Origin: Spelaeicoccus albus
GTDB lineage: Bacteria; Actinomycetota; Actinomycetes; Actinomycetales; Brevibacteriaceae
Reading direction: 5' to 3'
Assembly: GCF_013409065.1 (NCBI RefSeq)
Contig: NZ_JACBZP010000001.1
Coordinates: 1,302,001 to 1,366,000, forward strand
Length of the DNA stretch: 64,000 bases
This document shows, piece by piece, positions 53,254-61,723 of this stretch. The translations under genes and the position numbers were made by a program. The notes beneath the pieces were generated by a model that had not been told where the DNA came from, ran no database searches, and saw only the letters and a list, made by a program, of their open reading frames with translations. Position 1 is the stretch's first letter, and each line of letters begins with the position of its first letter.

Positions 53254-54594
53254 GTGCGCACAGAGCAGACCGATCGACCCTCTGTCACACCAAGTCGGCT
53301 ACGAAGAATCGGGCGATTCGGGATTGCGGAACGAGGGTCGACTCGCGGCCGCGAACTCACCGCCGGGCTGAGCATGTTTCTCGCCACGGCGTACACGGTC
53401 GTCGTCATCCCGGGGATGCTCAGCGACGCAGGACTTCCGCACGCGGCAGTGACAACGTGCGTCATCGTCGTTGTTGCGCTTGGAACCGCGGCGATGGGCC
53501 TATTCGGTAACCTCCCCATGGTCTTGGCCCCGGGGCTAGGTGGAGTATCGCTTGTCGCGTACACCCTCGTTCTCGACGGTAATGTCGATTATCCGACGGC
53601 GATGGGAATGGTCTTCTGGTCCGGACTTGCTTTCCTGCTGTTGACGATCTTTGGTATCCGCAGCCTCGTGGCGCGCATCATCCCAGCATCCATCAGAATG
53701 GCGATTGGGCCCGCGATTGGAATCTTCATCGCGTTCGTCGGTTTCCGTTCGGCAGGGCTCACCGTCGCTGGAAAGAGCTCACTCGAACTTGGCGACCTCG
53801 CGTCCCCCGCCGCCCTCATGACACTCCTCGGCGTCGTCGTTCTGATTGCGCTCAACGCGCGAAAAGTACCGGGCAGCTTCATCATCGTGATCGTCGCCAT
53901 CACGATCATCGGAATTCCGTTGGGGTTGACCAAGCTTGACGGGGCACCGTTTGGCCTGCCGGCGTCGCCGAGTGGTCTCCTTTTCCACATCGACCTCATC
54001 GGCTCGCTTTCGCCGCACTATCTGCCGTACCTCTTTGCGTTCTTCGCGTCGGAATTCTTCTCGACAACGGGGGTGGTCATGACCGTGACCGACCATATCG
54101 GGCAGTCCGCCGGCACCACGACGCAAATCGATCCCAAACGCCCCTTCCTGGTCGATTCGTCGTCGATCATGGCTGGTTCGCTGTTCGGATCGCCCTCAGT
54201 CACAACCTATGCCGAATCGGCCGCCGGAGCGGAGGCCGGCGGCCGTACCGGCCTCTCGTCGCTCTGGGCTGCTGCATGTTTCGCCATTCTCCTCATCGCA
54301 ACTCCATTAGCCGGGGCGATTCCGTCGGCCGCAACAGCGCCGGTCGTCATAGTCGTTGGACTGACCATCGTGGCAGGCTTCCGCCGAATCGACAGCTCCG
54401 ACCTCACGGAACTCTTGCCTGCCGTCATCGTCCTCGTCTGCACGCTGCTGTGGGGTAATTTCGGCACCGGCATCGCTGCCGGTCTTCTCGGTTATGTCCT
54501 CATCAAGGTGTGCGCCGGAAAGTGGAAGGACATTCACCCCGGCATGTGGGTCATGACGCCGTTCCTCGTCTACTTCTTCATCGCCGCCGCCTGA
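53254..54594 (+). CDS. NCS2 family purine permease (AzgA-like)
   Basis: A 446-residue protein with about 13 membrane segments. RELTAGLSMFLATAYTVVVIPGML is the opening of AzgA-type hypoxanthine/adenine/guanine permeases, GLFGNLPMVLAPGLGGVSLVAY the substrate-gate segment and GSPSVTTYAESAAGAEAGGRTGL the very conserved family signature (here S-x-T-x-Y-x-E-S-x-x-G-x-x-x-G-G-R-T-G). GTG 53254 follows AAGGAGG. With the adenosine deaminase 21 bases downstream it forms a purine uptake and salvage pair under the LacI repressor. Confidence 0.87.
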   Translation: MRTEQTDRPSVTPSRLRRIGRFGIAERGSTRGRELTAGLSMFLATAYTVVVIPGMLSDAGLPHAAVTTCVIVVVALGTAAMGLFGNLPMVLAPGLGGVSLVAYTLVLDGNVDYPTAMGMVFWSGLAFLLLTIFGIRSLVARIIPASIRMAIGPAIGIFIAFVGFRSAGLTVAGKSSLELGDLASPAALMTLLGVVVLIALNARKVPGSFIIVIVAITIIGIPLGLTKLDGAPFGLPASPSGLLFHIDLIGSLSPHYLPYLFAFFASEFFSTTGVVMTVTDHIGQSAGTTTQIDPKRPFLVDSSSIMAGSLFGSPSVTTYAESAAGAEAGGRTGLSSLWAAACFAILLIATPLAGAIPSAATAPVVIVVGLTIVAGFRRIDSSDLTELLPAVIVLVCTLLWGNFGTGIAAGLLGYVLIKVCAGKWKDIHPGMWVMTPFLVYFFIAAA

Positions 54595-54615
54595 GCTCCA
54601 AGAAAGGAACTGCAC

Positions 54616-55608
54616 ATGCGCCCGCTGATCGACCTTCACCTGCACCTCCCGGGCACGGTTCGCGCCGAAACGTTCGCCGAGCTTGCTGCCGGCCACGACA
54701 TCGACCTGCCGCTGCCGGCAAACGAGCTCTACGCGCGAATCAACTCCGACCCCACCGAAGAGGAAAAACCGCGCGGACCGTGGTTCCCGCTGCTGCGAAT
54801 CTACGAACTCATCTCCGCAAGCCTTCGCACGAAGGATGATTTTTCTCGGGTCACCTTCGAAGCACTCGAGGACGGCAAAACAAGTAGCAACCTTTGCTAT
54901 GCGGAACTAGCCTTCAGCCCCTCGGTGCATATGCAGGCGGGCGTGAAATACGCCGACATCGTCGCGGGAATCGAAAACGGCGTCGCCCGTGCGCGCCGCG
55001 AACTCGGTGTCGAGGCCCGCGCGATCGCCGCGATCAACCGCGAAGACACTGCGGACGTGGCCCTCGACATGGTGCGCGCCGTGCTCGACTGCCCGTCCGA
55101 GGCCATCCCCGGTATTGGCCTCGACTTCTACGAGCTGGCTGGGATGCCGGAAAAGTTCGCCGACGCTTTTCAGCTCGCGGGAGACAATGGATTGTTCAGG
55201 ACGGCGCATGCCGGCGAGCACGCGCCCACGGCCGAGACCGTGGCTACCGCGCTCGATGTACTCGGATGCGACAGGCTCGACCACGGGTATCAGATTCTCC
55301 GCGATCCCGAGATCGTCGCGCGATGCGCCGAACGCGGAACGATCTTCAACGTCGCCTTCACAACCTCACGGCGAGCACTCATCCCGTGGCGGAAGGAGTC
55401 GATCATGAAGATGGTCGAATCCGGACTGCGTGTTTCCATCAATTCCGATGACCCCGCACTTTTCCCCACCACTGTCCGTCGAGAAATGGACATCGCCGCG
55501 CAAATTCTGGGCGACGGACATGAAGAATGGCTTCTCGAAAACTCCGTCGACGCCTCATTTCTCACGAGCGACGACAAGCAGCAGCTCCGAACCCGAGTGC
55601 TGAGCTGA
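54616..55608 (+). CDS. Adenosine deaminase family protein
   Basis: A 330-residue zinc deaminase. Zinc ligands H8 and H10 are in DLHLHLPG, the HAGE block is at 198-201 (His plus catalytic Glu), LDHG at 221-224 and SINSDDP near 274-280 supplies the Asp pair. It converts adenosine (or adenine in some members) to the hypoxanthine derivative with loss of ammonia. The usual N-terminal HVHLDG is slightly altered to DLHLHLPG, so the exact purine is uncertain. It is the second gene after the permease. Confidence 0.85.
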   Translation: MRPLIDLHLHLPGTVRAETFAELAAGHDIDLPLPANELYARINSDPTEEEKPRGPWFPLLRIYELISASLRTKDDFSRVTFEALEDGKTSSNLCYAELAFSPSVHMQAGVKYADIVAGIENGVARARRELGVEARAIAAINREDTADVALDMVRAVLDCPSEAIPGIGLDFYELAGMPEKFADAFQLAGDNGLFRTAHAGEHAPTAETVATALDVLGCDRLDHGYQILRDPEIVARCAERGTIFNVAFTTSRRALIPWRKESIMKMVESGLRVSINSDDPALFPTTVRREMDIAAQILGDGHEEWLLENSVDASFLTSDDKQQLRTRVLS

Positions 55609-55609
55609 T

Positions 55610-55921
55610 GTCTGGGCGACCGGTTGTACAGAGATCCCGCTGCGCGGCGCGAGTGAGTCGATACTTTCTCAGACCTTTTTGCGGCGACGAAGGCGTTGTA
55701 GCCGGCGACGAAGGCGTTGTAGCCAAATTCCTCTGCTGCGCAGCTGGCCTCGCCAGTTTCCGGCACAGCCGAAGTGCGGCTAACTGGGGTTCGTGCTCCT
55801 CCAACAGTCTCAGGCCGGCGCGAATCACTTCGCTTGCTGACCTGTATCGTCCCACCTTCACCTGGTCGGAGAGCAACGCTGCAAACTGATCATCGAGACC
55901 GATCGGCGTGTCCGCGACCAT
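55610..55921 (-). pseudogene. Broken parDE toxin-antitoxin pair
   Basis: The minus-strand frame from ATG 55921 gives a good ParD N-terminus: [20 protein letters not shown] and [18 protein letters not shown]. Similarity then shifts into another frame, which reads [17 protein letters not shown] and the ParD-like C-terminus, carrying a duplicated seven-residue unit. Just downstream [13 protein letters not shown] is the start of a ParE toxin that is cut after about 15 residues. So both genes are frameshifted or truncated and inactive. An intact operator palindrome remains upstream at 55928-55950. Confidence 0.6.
55683..55724. repeat. 21-base tandem duplication in the parD remnant
   Basis: Two perfect head-to-tail copies, 55683-55703 and 55704-55724, each starting GGCGACGAAGG. 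In one frame they duplicate GYNAFVA, so the expansion alone would keep the frame. Confidence 0.85.
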
Positions 55922-55927
55922 GCTGAA

Positions 55928-55950
55928 GTAATACCAAAGATTGGTATTAC
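55928..55950. promoter_or_regulatory. Palindromic operator of the parDE remnant
   Basis: GTAATACCA-N5-TGGTATTAC is a perfect inverted repeat with nine-base arms, seven bases before the ParD start codon on the minus strand, as expected for an autoregulatory ParD site. Confidence 0.6.
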
Positions 55951-55993
55951 ACGAGGTCGAACAGCCTGCAACCAATTTACTCAGGTCAAATTT

Positions 55994-56014
55994 ACTGTTG
56001 ACAAATACAACAGT
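55994..56014. promoter_or_regulatory. MarR operator, copy 1
   Basis: ACTGTTG-N7-CAACAGT, 64 bases before the MFS gene. The same arms and 21-base length occur at 58024-58044, before the lyase gene; the MarR gene lies between. Confidence 0.65.
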
Positions 56015-56078
56015 GAAGCCAACACTTGCAGTAACAACTCATCGTTGTGATTTTGCGTACGATCAACGGAGACCTGCA

Positions 56079-57452
56079 ATGACTGATCCAGTGAAGACAA
56101 GCCTCGAGGGTCGCGCCGAGCCGTCGGCATCGGCCACCGAGAAGAACGCGCTCTACCGCAAGATCGCCTTCCGGCTCATGCCCTTGCTGGTGGTGTGCTA
56201 TCTGGTCAGCTATATCGATCGCACCAATATCGGCATCGCGCAGGTCGGCCTTCATCAGGACCTCGGGTTCAGCGAGGGCGTGTACGCGTTCGGCGTCAGC
56301 TTGTATTTCGTCGGGTTCATCCTATTCGAGGTGCCCAGTAACGCCTTGATGGCCCGCATCGGCGCCCGCAAAACGCTGCTACGTATCATGATCGCGTGGG
56401 GGCTCGTCACGATCGCGACGATGTTCGTCCACAACGCGGTGATGTTCTACGTCGCCCGTTTTCTGCTCGGCGTTGCCGAAGCAGGCTTCTTCCCGGGTTG
56501 TCTTCTCCTCTTGTCCTACTGGTTCCCGTCATCCCGGCGGACCCGGATGACTGCCATCTTCTTTATGTCCATACCGGTCTCCGGGATCATCGGTTCCCTC
56601 GTGTCCGGATGGATTATGTCTGTATTCGGCGGCATCTGGGACCTGTCGAGCTGGCAGTGGCTGTTCCTGCTCGAAGGAATTCCGGCGGTGCTGCTCGCCT
56701 TCGTCGTCTTCGTCATGCTCTCGGACCGGCCCGCGCAGGCCCCGTGGTTGTCTGACCGGGAAAAAGCGATAGTTGAAAATGACCTCGCCGACGACCAACG
56801 CCGTAAGGCAATGAAACCCTCCCGCAAGGGCGGATTGCGTCAAGCCTTAAGTGATCCGCGCGTTTGGATCCTCGGCTTGGGTGCCTGCGCGGCGTACACA
56901 CTCGCAAACGCCGTGTCTTTCTGGACGCCGCGAATCATCAATGAAGCAGGTATCGACGATCCAATGTTGCTCGGCCTGCTCTCCGCCATTCCTCCCGTCT
57001 TCGGAATTGTTGCCATGCAACTTGTCGGCCGTAGCTCGGACAAGCGACTCGAACGCCGATGGCACACAGCCGTTTGCTGGCTTTGTGCAATTGTCGCAAT
57101 GGTTGTGCTGTCGTTCTTCCTGCACAGCCCGTACTTGGTGGTCGTGCTCCTGTGCGTCATGGCGGCCGCACACTATTCCGGTCTCACCGTGTACTATTCG
57201 ATTCCGTCCATTTATCTCGGAGCGAAGTCCGCGGCAACGGGCATCGCCTTCGTCACGGCGATGGGTTCGGTGGCAGCCGCGCTCGCCCCGGCAATGCTCG
57301 GCTGGATCCATAACGTCACCGGGAACATTTCTCTCGGGCTCGTGCTCAGTGCCGCAATCATCTTCCTCGGCGTCCTTGTCGTTCTCATCGGGATTTCGGC
57401 GAAGTCCTTGCGGGAAAAGCCGAATCAGGCCCTCCGGGACTCCGCTGAATAG
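56079..57452 (+). CDS. MFS transporter, anion:cation symporter (ACS) family
   Basis: A 457-residue 12-helix transporter. SYIDRTNIGIAQVGLHQDLGF is the ACS helix-1 signature, GFILFEVPSNALMARIGARK the helix-2/loop motif and RFLLGVAEAGFFPGCLLLLSYWFP the conserved helix-4/5 block. ACS members take up tartrate, phthalate, galactarate, 4-hydroxyphenylacetate and other carboxylates. ATG 56079 follows CGGAG. Its operator at 55994 matches the one before the acyl-CoA operon, so the cargo is likely the acid that is activated by the synthetase at 61720. Confidence 0.87.
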   Translation: MTDPVKTSLEGRAEPSASATEKNALYRKIAFRLMPLLVVCYLVSYIDRTNIGIAQVGLHQDLGFSEGVYAFGVSLYFVGFILFEVPSNALMARIGARKTLLRIMIAWGLVTIATMFVHNAVMFYVARFLLGVAEAGFFPGCLLLLSYWFPSSRRTRMTAIFFMSIPVSGIIGSLVSGWIMSVFGGIWDLSSWQWLFLLEGIPAVLLAFVVFVMLSDRPAQAPWLSDREKAIVENDLADDQRRKAMKPSRKGGLRQALSDPRVWILGLGACAAYTLANAVSFWTPRIINEAGIDDPMLLGLLSAIPPVFGIVAMQLVGRSSDKRLERRWHTAVCWLCAIVAMVVLSFFLHSPYLVVVLLCVMAAAHYSGLTVYYSIPSIYLGAKSAATGIAFVTAMGSVAAALAPAMLGWIHNVTGNISLGLVLSAAIIFLGVLVVLIGISAKSLREKPNQALRDSAE

Positions 57453-57558
57453 TCTTGTCCGGCCTCGCCCTCGCGCACGAACAGGGATCACCGCCCGGAT
57501 ACCCTGGGCTACAACGATGCCCAGGGTAACCAGAAGAAAGCCGAGAGACAGCGAAGCG

Positions 57559-58020
57559 ATGGGGAGAATCCACCAAAAGCCGATTTCCGAGCTGCTCTCA
57601 TACCGTTTGTCGAGGGTCGCCGGAACGCTCTCTCGCAGTGCATCGGTGCGATACCGGCGCGAATTCGACGTGAGTCTCGGCGAATGGCGGGTGATCGCAC
57701 TGCTCGGTGAAAAGCCGGGGACGACGCTCAATCGCCTGGCGCGCCGGGCGGCGCTTGACAAGTCGCAGATGAGCCGCGTCGTGGCCCGGCTCGAAGAGCG
57801 CGGCTATGTCACGCGCAGCGCCGGCGCCCGTCGGTCGACCATGTTGACGCTTACCGAGGCCGGCCTCGGCGTGTATGACGGCTTGATCGGGGCGGCCAAT
57901 CAACGCGATCAGCGACTTGAATCGCTGGCATCCCCGGCCAAGATGCGGGTCTTCGAAGAGGTCCTCGATGCCCTCGATGTTTTTGCCCGGCAAATGGAAG
58001 CCGAAGAAGACACCAAATAA
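57559..58020 (+). CDS. MarR family transcriptional regulator
   Basis: A 153-residue MarR protein. SLGEWRVIALLGEKPGTTLN, LARRAALDKSQMSRVVARLEERG and the wing AGARRSTMLTLTEAG form the DNA-binding domain (about 34-100). It lies 106 bases after the transporter and just before the lyase operon, between two copies of ACTGTTG/CAACAGT, which should be its sites. It thus probably represses both the transporter-marR transcript and the acyl-CoA operon, with a substrate acid or its CoA ester as inducer (inference). Confidence 0.87.
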   Translation: MGRIHQKPISELLSYRLSRVAGTLSRSASVRYRREFDVSLGEWRVIALLGEKPGTTLNRLARRAALDKSQMSRVVARLEERGYVTRSAGARRSTMLTLTEAGLGVYDGLIGAANQRDQRLESLASPAKMRVFEEVLDALDVFARQMEAEEDTK

Positions 58021-58023
58021 GGC

Positions 58024-58044
58024 ACTGTTGATAAAGTCAACAGT
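58024..58044. promoter_or_regulatory. MarR operator, copy 2
   Basis: ACTGTTGA-N5-TCAACAGT, a perfect inverted repeat with eight-base arms, starting four bases after the marR stop and 39 bases before the lyase gene. Same overall length as copy 1 at 55994. Confidence 0.7.
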
Positions 58045-58082
58045 GACCTGTAGTGTGAAGCCAACGCACGAAGGGGGCTCAC

Positions 58083-59024
58083 ATGGCTGACGTCGACATC
58101 AACGAATGCTTTGCACGCGACGGGCTGCAGCATGAATCAACGTTTATCGACACGGATACCAAGCTCGCGCTCCTCGACGGGTTTGCCCGGACAGGGTTCG
58201 CCCGGATTGAGGCAACGAGCTATAGCAATCCCCGCCAGGTCCCGGCCTTCAGTGACGCCGGCGCGCTGCTCCGGCAGCTGACGCGGCATCCGGGCGTTTA
58301 TTTCAAGGCCACCTGTCCGAACGTCAAGGGCGTCGAGCGCGCACTCGCCGATTACGACGCGGGATACGGCGCCGAAGAGATCAGCCTGCTCACCTCCGCC
58401 AGCAACTCGCATTCGCTCAAAAACCTGCGCGCCACACGCGATGAACAATGGCAAAAGACGCGCACCATGGCCGAGCTAGCTCAAGGAAAATTCCGCATCG
58501 TCGGCGTTGTGTCCGTCGCATTCGGCTGCCCGTTCGAAGGGAAAATCGACCAGCGCATCGTGCTAGACGACGTCCGCCGGTTTCGTGAGTTCGGGGCCGA
58601 CATCGTCACGATCGGCGACACGACGGGACTCGCCGACCCGGCGTCCGCGAAGTCGCTGTTCGTGAACCTCTCCGCCGAACACGGCGACTTTCCGATCGTC
58701 GCCCATTTCCACGACACCCGCGGTGCCGGCCTGGCCAATGCACTTGCGGCATACGAGGCCGGCTGCCGTCGATTCGACACCGCTATGGGCGGTGTCGGCG
58801 GGCACCCGGCGCAAATCGAATACGGATCCGGCGAAACCGGCAATATTGCTACGGAAGACGCCGTCAACCTCTTTGAATCCATGGGTGTCGACACCGGCCT
58901 GGACCTCGACGAACTGATGAGCATGTCCGCGGCCTGCGAACGCGCCTTGGCGCGACGGCTCACCAGCAAAGTCAGCCGCGCCGGACTGACGGTGGATTCA
59001 TTGAAAGGAAGTGCCGCTGCATGA
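58083..59024 (+). CDS. HMG-CoA lyase-like aldolase lacking the usual cysteine
   Basis: A 313-residue TIM-barrel aldolase of the HMG-CoA lyase/DRE-TIM group. RDGLQHE (12-18) carries the catalytic Arg-Asp and the metal Asp; AFGCPFEG (147-153) and AHFHDTRG (207-214), with metal ligands H208 and H210, follow. At the active-site loop, HMG-CoA lyases have G-G-C-P; here it is GGHPAQIEYGSGETGNIATED-like, with His241 in place of the Cys. This suggests another substrate than HMG-CoA or a different proton donor. It overlaps the enoyl-CoA hydratase by ATGA and heads the acyl-CoA operon. Confidence 0.8.
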   Translation: MADVDINECFARDGLQHESTFIDTDTKLALLDGFARTGFARIEATSYSNPRQVPAFSDAGALLRQLTRHPGVYFKATCPNVKGVERALADYDAGYGAEEISLLTSASNSHSLKNLRATRDEQWQKTRTMAELAQGKFRIVGVVSVAFGCPFEGKIDQRIVLDDVRRFREFGADIVTIGDTTGLADPASAKSLFVNLSAEHGDFPIVAHFHDTRGAGLANALAAYEAGCRRFDTAMGGVGGHPAQIEYGSGETGNIATEDAVNLFESMGVDTGLDLDELMSMSAACERALARRLTSKVSRAGLTVDSLKGSAAA

Positions 59025-59746
59025 GTGATCACCTTTTGGCCGAATTATCGGACGGCGTGCAAACACTGACTCTGAACCGGCCCGACAAGCTCAACGCGCT
59101 GAATACCGAACTGACGACCGCGATCCGCGATGCACTACTGGATGCCGATGCCAATCCCGACGTTCGAGCGGTCGTCTTGACAGGCAATGGCCGAGGATTT
59201 TGCGCCGGCGCCGATTTGGCCGAATTCAAAGACCTCACGCCGGATCACGAAGACCGCGTCGCCGCGCGCGCGGCGCTCACCTGCGAAACTCAAGCTCTGC
59301 AACAGAAAATTCGAGTTCCCGTGATCGCTGCGGTCGCCGGGCACGCGGTGGGCGGCGGCGCCGGCCTGGCGTTGGGAAGTGACATGGTCTTCGCGGCGGA
59401 CGACGTGAAACTGGGCTATCCGGAGATCCGGCACTCAATTGTGCCGGCGCTGGTCATGACGGGATTGCAGCGCCACTTCGGCCGCAAGATGGCGTTCGAA
59501 CTGATCTCGACCGGGCGCATGCTGACGGCGCACGAATTGTTCGACCTGGGCATCGTCAATCGCGTCGTTCCGCGGGAGGATCTGCTGCCAGCCGCATACG
59601 ACGTGGCAAGCCGATGGGCGCAAGCAACACCGAAAGCCATGCAGGCGATCAAATCACTTTTCTACCGCGTATCGGATCTGCCTTACGACGCTGCCATGCG
59701 CGTCGGTCAGGACGTGAACGCGATGATGCGTTCCTTTAGGAGTTGA
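59021..59746 (+). CDS. Enoyl-CoA hydratase/isomerase family protein, copy 1
   Basis: A 241-residue crotonase-fold protein. NRPDKLNALNTEL, GNGRGFCAGADLAEF (first oxyanion segment, about 56-69) and AGHAVGGGAGLALGSDMVFA (second) are clear, and GYPEIRHSIVPALVM supplies the likely catalytic Glu. It hydrates or isomerises a CoA-thioester. It belongs to the seven-gene MarR-controlled operon and differs from the second crotonase at 60914. Confidence 0.87.
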   Translation: MSDHLLAELSDGVQTLTLNRPDKLNALNTELTTAIRDALLDADANPDVRAVVLTGNGRGFCAGADLAEFKDLTPDHEDRVAARAALTCETQALQQKIRVPVIAAVAGHAVGGGAGLALGSDMVFAADDVKLGYPEIRHSIVPALVMTGLQRHFGRKMAFELISTGRMLTAHELFDLGIVNRVVPREDLLPAAYDVASRWAQATPKAMQAIKSLFYRVSDLPYDAAMRVGQDVNAMMRSFRS

Positions 59747-59750
59747 GATT

Positions 59751-60914
59751 GTGACGAAGCCACTGGAGGGCCTGACGGTCCTGGATTTCTCTCGCGTGCT
59801 CGCAGCGCCCATGGCCACACAGATCCTGGCCGATTTGGGCGCGTCCGTGATCAAGATCGAACGGCCGGGCATCGGCGACGAGACGCGGTCGTTCGAACCG
59901 CAAATAGGCGACGGCGAAAGCGCATACTTTTTCGCGTTCAATCGCGGCAAAAAATCGGTCACGCTCGACTTGCGTAGCGCTGAGGGCCGCGACGCGGTGC
60001 TGTCGCTGGTCCGGGACGTCGACGTGGTTGTCGAGAACTTCTTGCCCGGCGCAATGGAGCGGCTTGGGCTGGGTTACGACGATCTGACGGCCGTCAACGA
60101 CAAGCTCGTGTACGTCTCGGCCACGGGATTCGGCCAGACCGGGCCGGAGAGAACGCGCAAAGGGTACGACACGATCTTTCAGGCGCTCTCCGGCGTCATG
60201 TCGCTCACAGGCCATCCGGGCTCCGGCCCGGCGAAGGTGGGTGTGCCGATCGCCGACATGACGAGCGGACTCTGGATAGCCATTGGCATCTTGACGGGGC
60301 TTGTGGGACGCGGCCGGCACGGCATCGGCACCTACGTCGACCTGGCCATGATGGACGTACAGACCAGTTTGCTGGCGCTCGCCGCCGCCCGCGTCTTCGC
60401 ACTCGACGAGGACCCGACCCGCACGGGGACTCAGCACCCGGGCCGTGTCCCGTCGGCGGCATTCGAATGCCTCGACGGCTGGATCCATATCAGCGGAAGC
60501 GACCAGCACTGGATTCCGCTGTGCGAATCGCTCGGGCTGTTCGAGCTGGCGCGTGACGACGAGCTCCACACAAATGCCGGGCGATTACAGAACCGGCAAC
60601 TCGTCATGAAGTCACTTCGCGAAGCCATTCGCGGACAGGAACGCGCGGACGTCGTAGCGAGCCTGCAAGGCGTCGGCGTCCCGGTCGGTGAGGTCCGCAG
60701 CGTTCGTGAAGCGCTCGACGCACCACAAACCCGAGCCCGCGGAATGGTGGGGCAATTCGACCACCCCTCGGCCGGGACATTCCGCGCTTTGCGCAGCCCC
60801 ATCAAATTCAACAACTACGACGACCCGGAGATCGTTGCTCCGCCGGTACTCGGCGCCGACACGGACGACGTGCTGCGGCGCGGTTCGCGGGCGTCATTGG
60901 AAGGAGACGGCTGA
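59751..60914 (+). CDS. CaiB/BaiF family (class III) CoA-transferase
   Basis: A 387-residue CoA-transferase. Asp169 in GVPIADMTSGLW is at the same position as the catalytic Asp169 of formyl-CoA transferase, and VLDFSRVLAAPMATQILADLGA and NFLPGAMERLGLGYDDL are family blocks. It moves CoA between a CoA-thioester and a free carboxylic acid. It starts at a GTG four bases after the crotonase and shares one base with the next gene. It may load the pathway acid in addition to the ATP-dependent synthetase downstream. Confidence 0.87.
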   Translation: MTKPLEGLTVLDFSRVLAAPMATQILADLGASVIKIERPGIGDETRSFEPQIGDGESAYFFAFNRGKKSVTLDLRSAEGRDAVLSLVRDVDVVVENFLPGAMERLGLGYDDLTAVNDKLVYVSATGFGQTGPERTRKGYDTIFQALSGVMSLTGHPGSGPAKVGVPIADMTSGLWIAIGILTGLVGRGRHGIGTYVDLAMMDVQTSLLALAAARVFALDEDPTRTGTQHPGRVPSAAFECLDGWIHISGSDQHWIPLCESLGLFELARDDELHTNAGRLQNRQLVMKSLREAIRGQERADVVASLQGVGVPVGEVRSVREALDAPQTRARGMVGQFDHPSAGTFRALRSPIKFNNYDDPEIVAPPVLGADTDDVLRRGSRASLEGDG

Positions 60915-61723
60915 TGACGACCGACACGCGCAGTGATGTCACGGCAGATTTGCACAGTGAAGTCACGGCGGAGATCTCGGACGGCGTCGCGGTCGTCACG
61001 TTGAACCGGCCGAGTGCCCGGAACGCGCTGAACCTTCCGATGTGCTTGGCGTTGACGGACACATTCCGCACATTGAACGCCGATGACGGCGTCAAGGCGG
61101 TAGTCGTCCAAGGCGCCGGCCCGTCGTTTTGCGCCGGGGCTGACCTGAAAGAACGCAAGGGCCGGGACGCCGCGTGGGTGCGGGGTCGCCGACAGGCCTC
61201 GTTCGAGGCGTACCGGACGATTGAGAGCTGCCGCAAGCCGGTGCTGACCTTGGTACACGGGAGCGTTGTCGGGTCGGGCGGCGAAATAGCGATGGCCGGT
61301 GACTTCGTGTACGCCGCGAGCAACACGGTCTTCAAATTTCCCGAGGTGCACTGGGGGACCGTCGGCGCCACGCAACGGCTGCAACGCGTCATCGGCAAAC
61401 GGAAGGCCAAAGAACTACTGTTGACCAACGGCACGTTATCGGCCGGTGAAGCGCTCGCCTTCGGACTCGTCCTGCGCGTCATCGACCCCGACGAGCTGGA
61501 GACGGTGGGGATCGAAACGGCTCGCACGATGGCAGCCGCGCCGCCGCTGTCGGTCGAATTGACGAAACAAGCCATCGACCTGGGCGCCGAACTGACATTG
61601 GAACAAGGCATCCGGGTAGAGATGAACGCAATCGAACGCAATCTGGCCGATCCCGGCTGGAAGGACGGCGTCGACCGGTTCGCCGCCGCTCACGAGTCAC
61701 GGCAGGAGAGCGACCACCAGTGA
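60914..61723 (+). CDS. Enoyl-CoA hydratase/isomerase family protein, copy 2
   Basis: A 269-residue crotonase. NRPSARNALNLPMCLAL, GAGPSFCAGADLKERKGRD and HGSVVGSGGEIAMAGDFVYA give the oxyanion hole, and KFPEVHWGTVGATQRLQRV has a likely acid in the Glu position. RDAAWVRGRRQASFEAYRTI is typical of methylglutaconyl- or branched-chain enoyl-CoA hydratases. It lies between the CoA-transferase and the synthetase. Two crotonases in one operon point to two hydration or isomerisation steps. Confidence 0.86.
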   Translation: MTTDTRSDVTADLHSEVTAEISDGVAVVTLNRPSARNALNLPMCLALTDTFRTLNADDGVKAVVVQGAGPSFCAGADLKERKGRDAAWVRGRRQASFEAYRTIESCRKPVLTLVHGSVVGSGGEIAMAGDFVYAASNTVFKFPEVHWGTVGATQRLQRVIGKRKAKELLLTNGTLSAGEALAFGLVLRVIDPDELETVGIETARTMAAAPPLSVELTKQAIDLGAELTLEQGIRVEMNAIERNLADPGWKDGVDRFAAAHESRQESDHQ

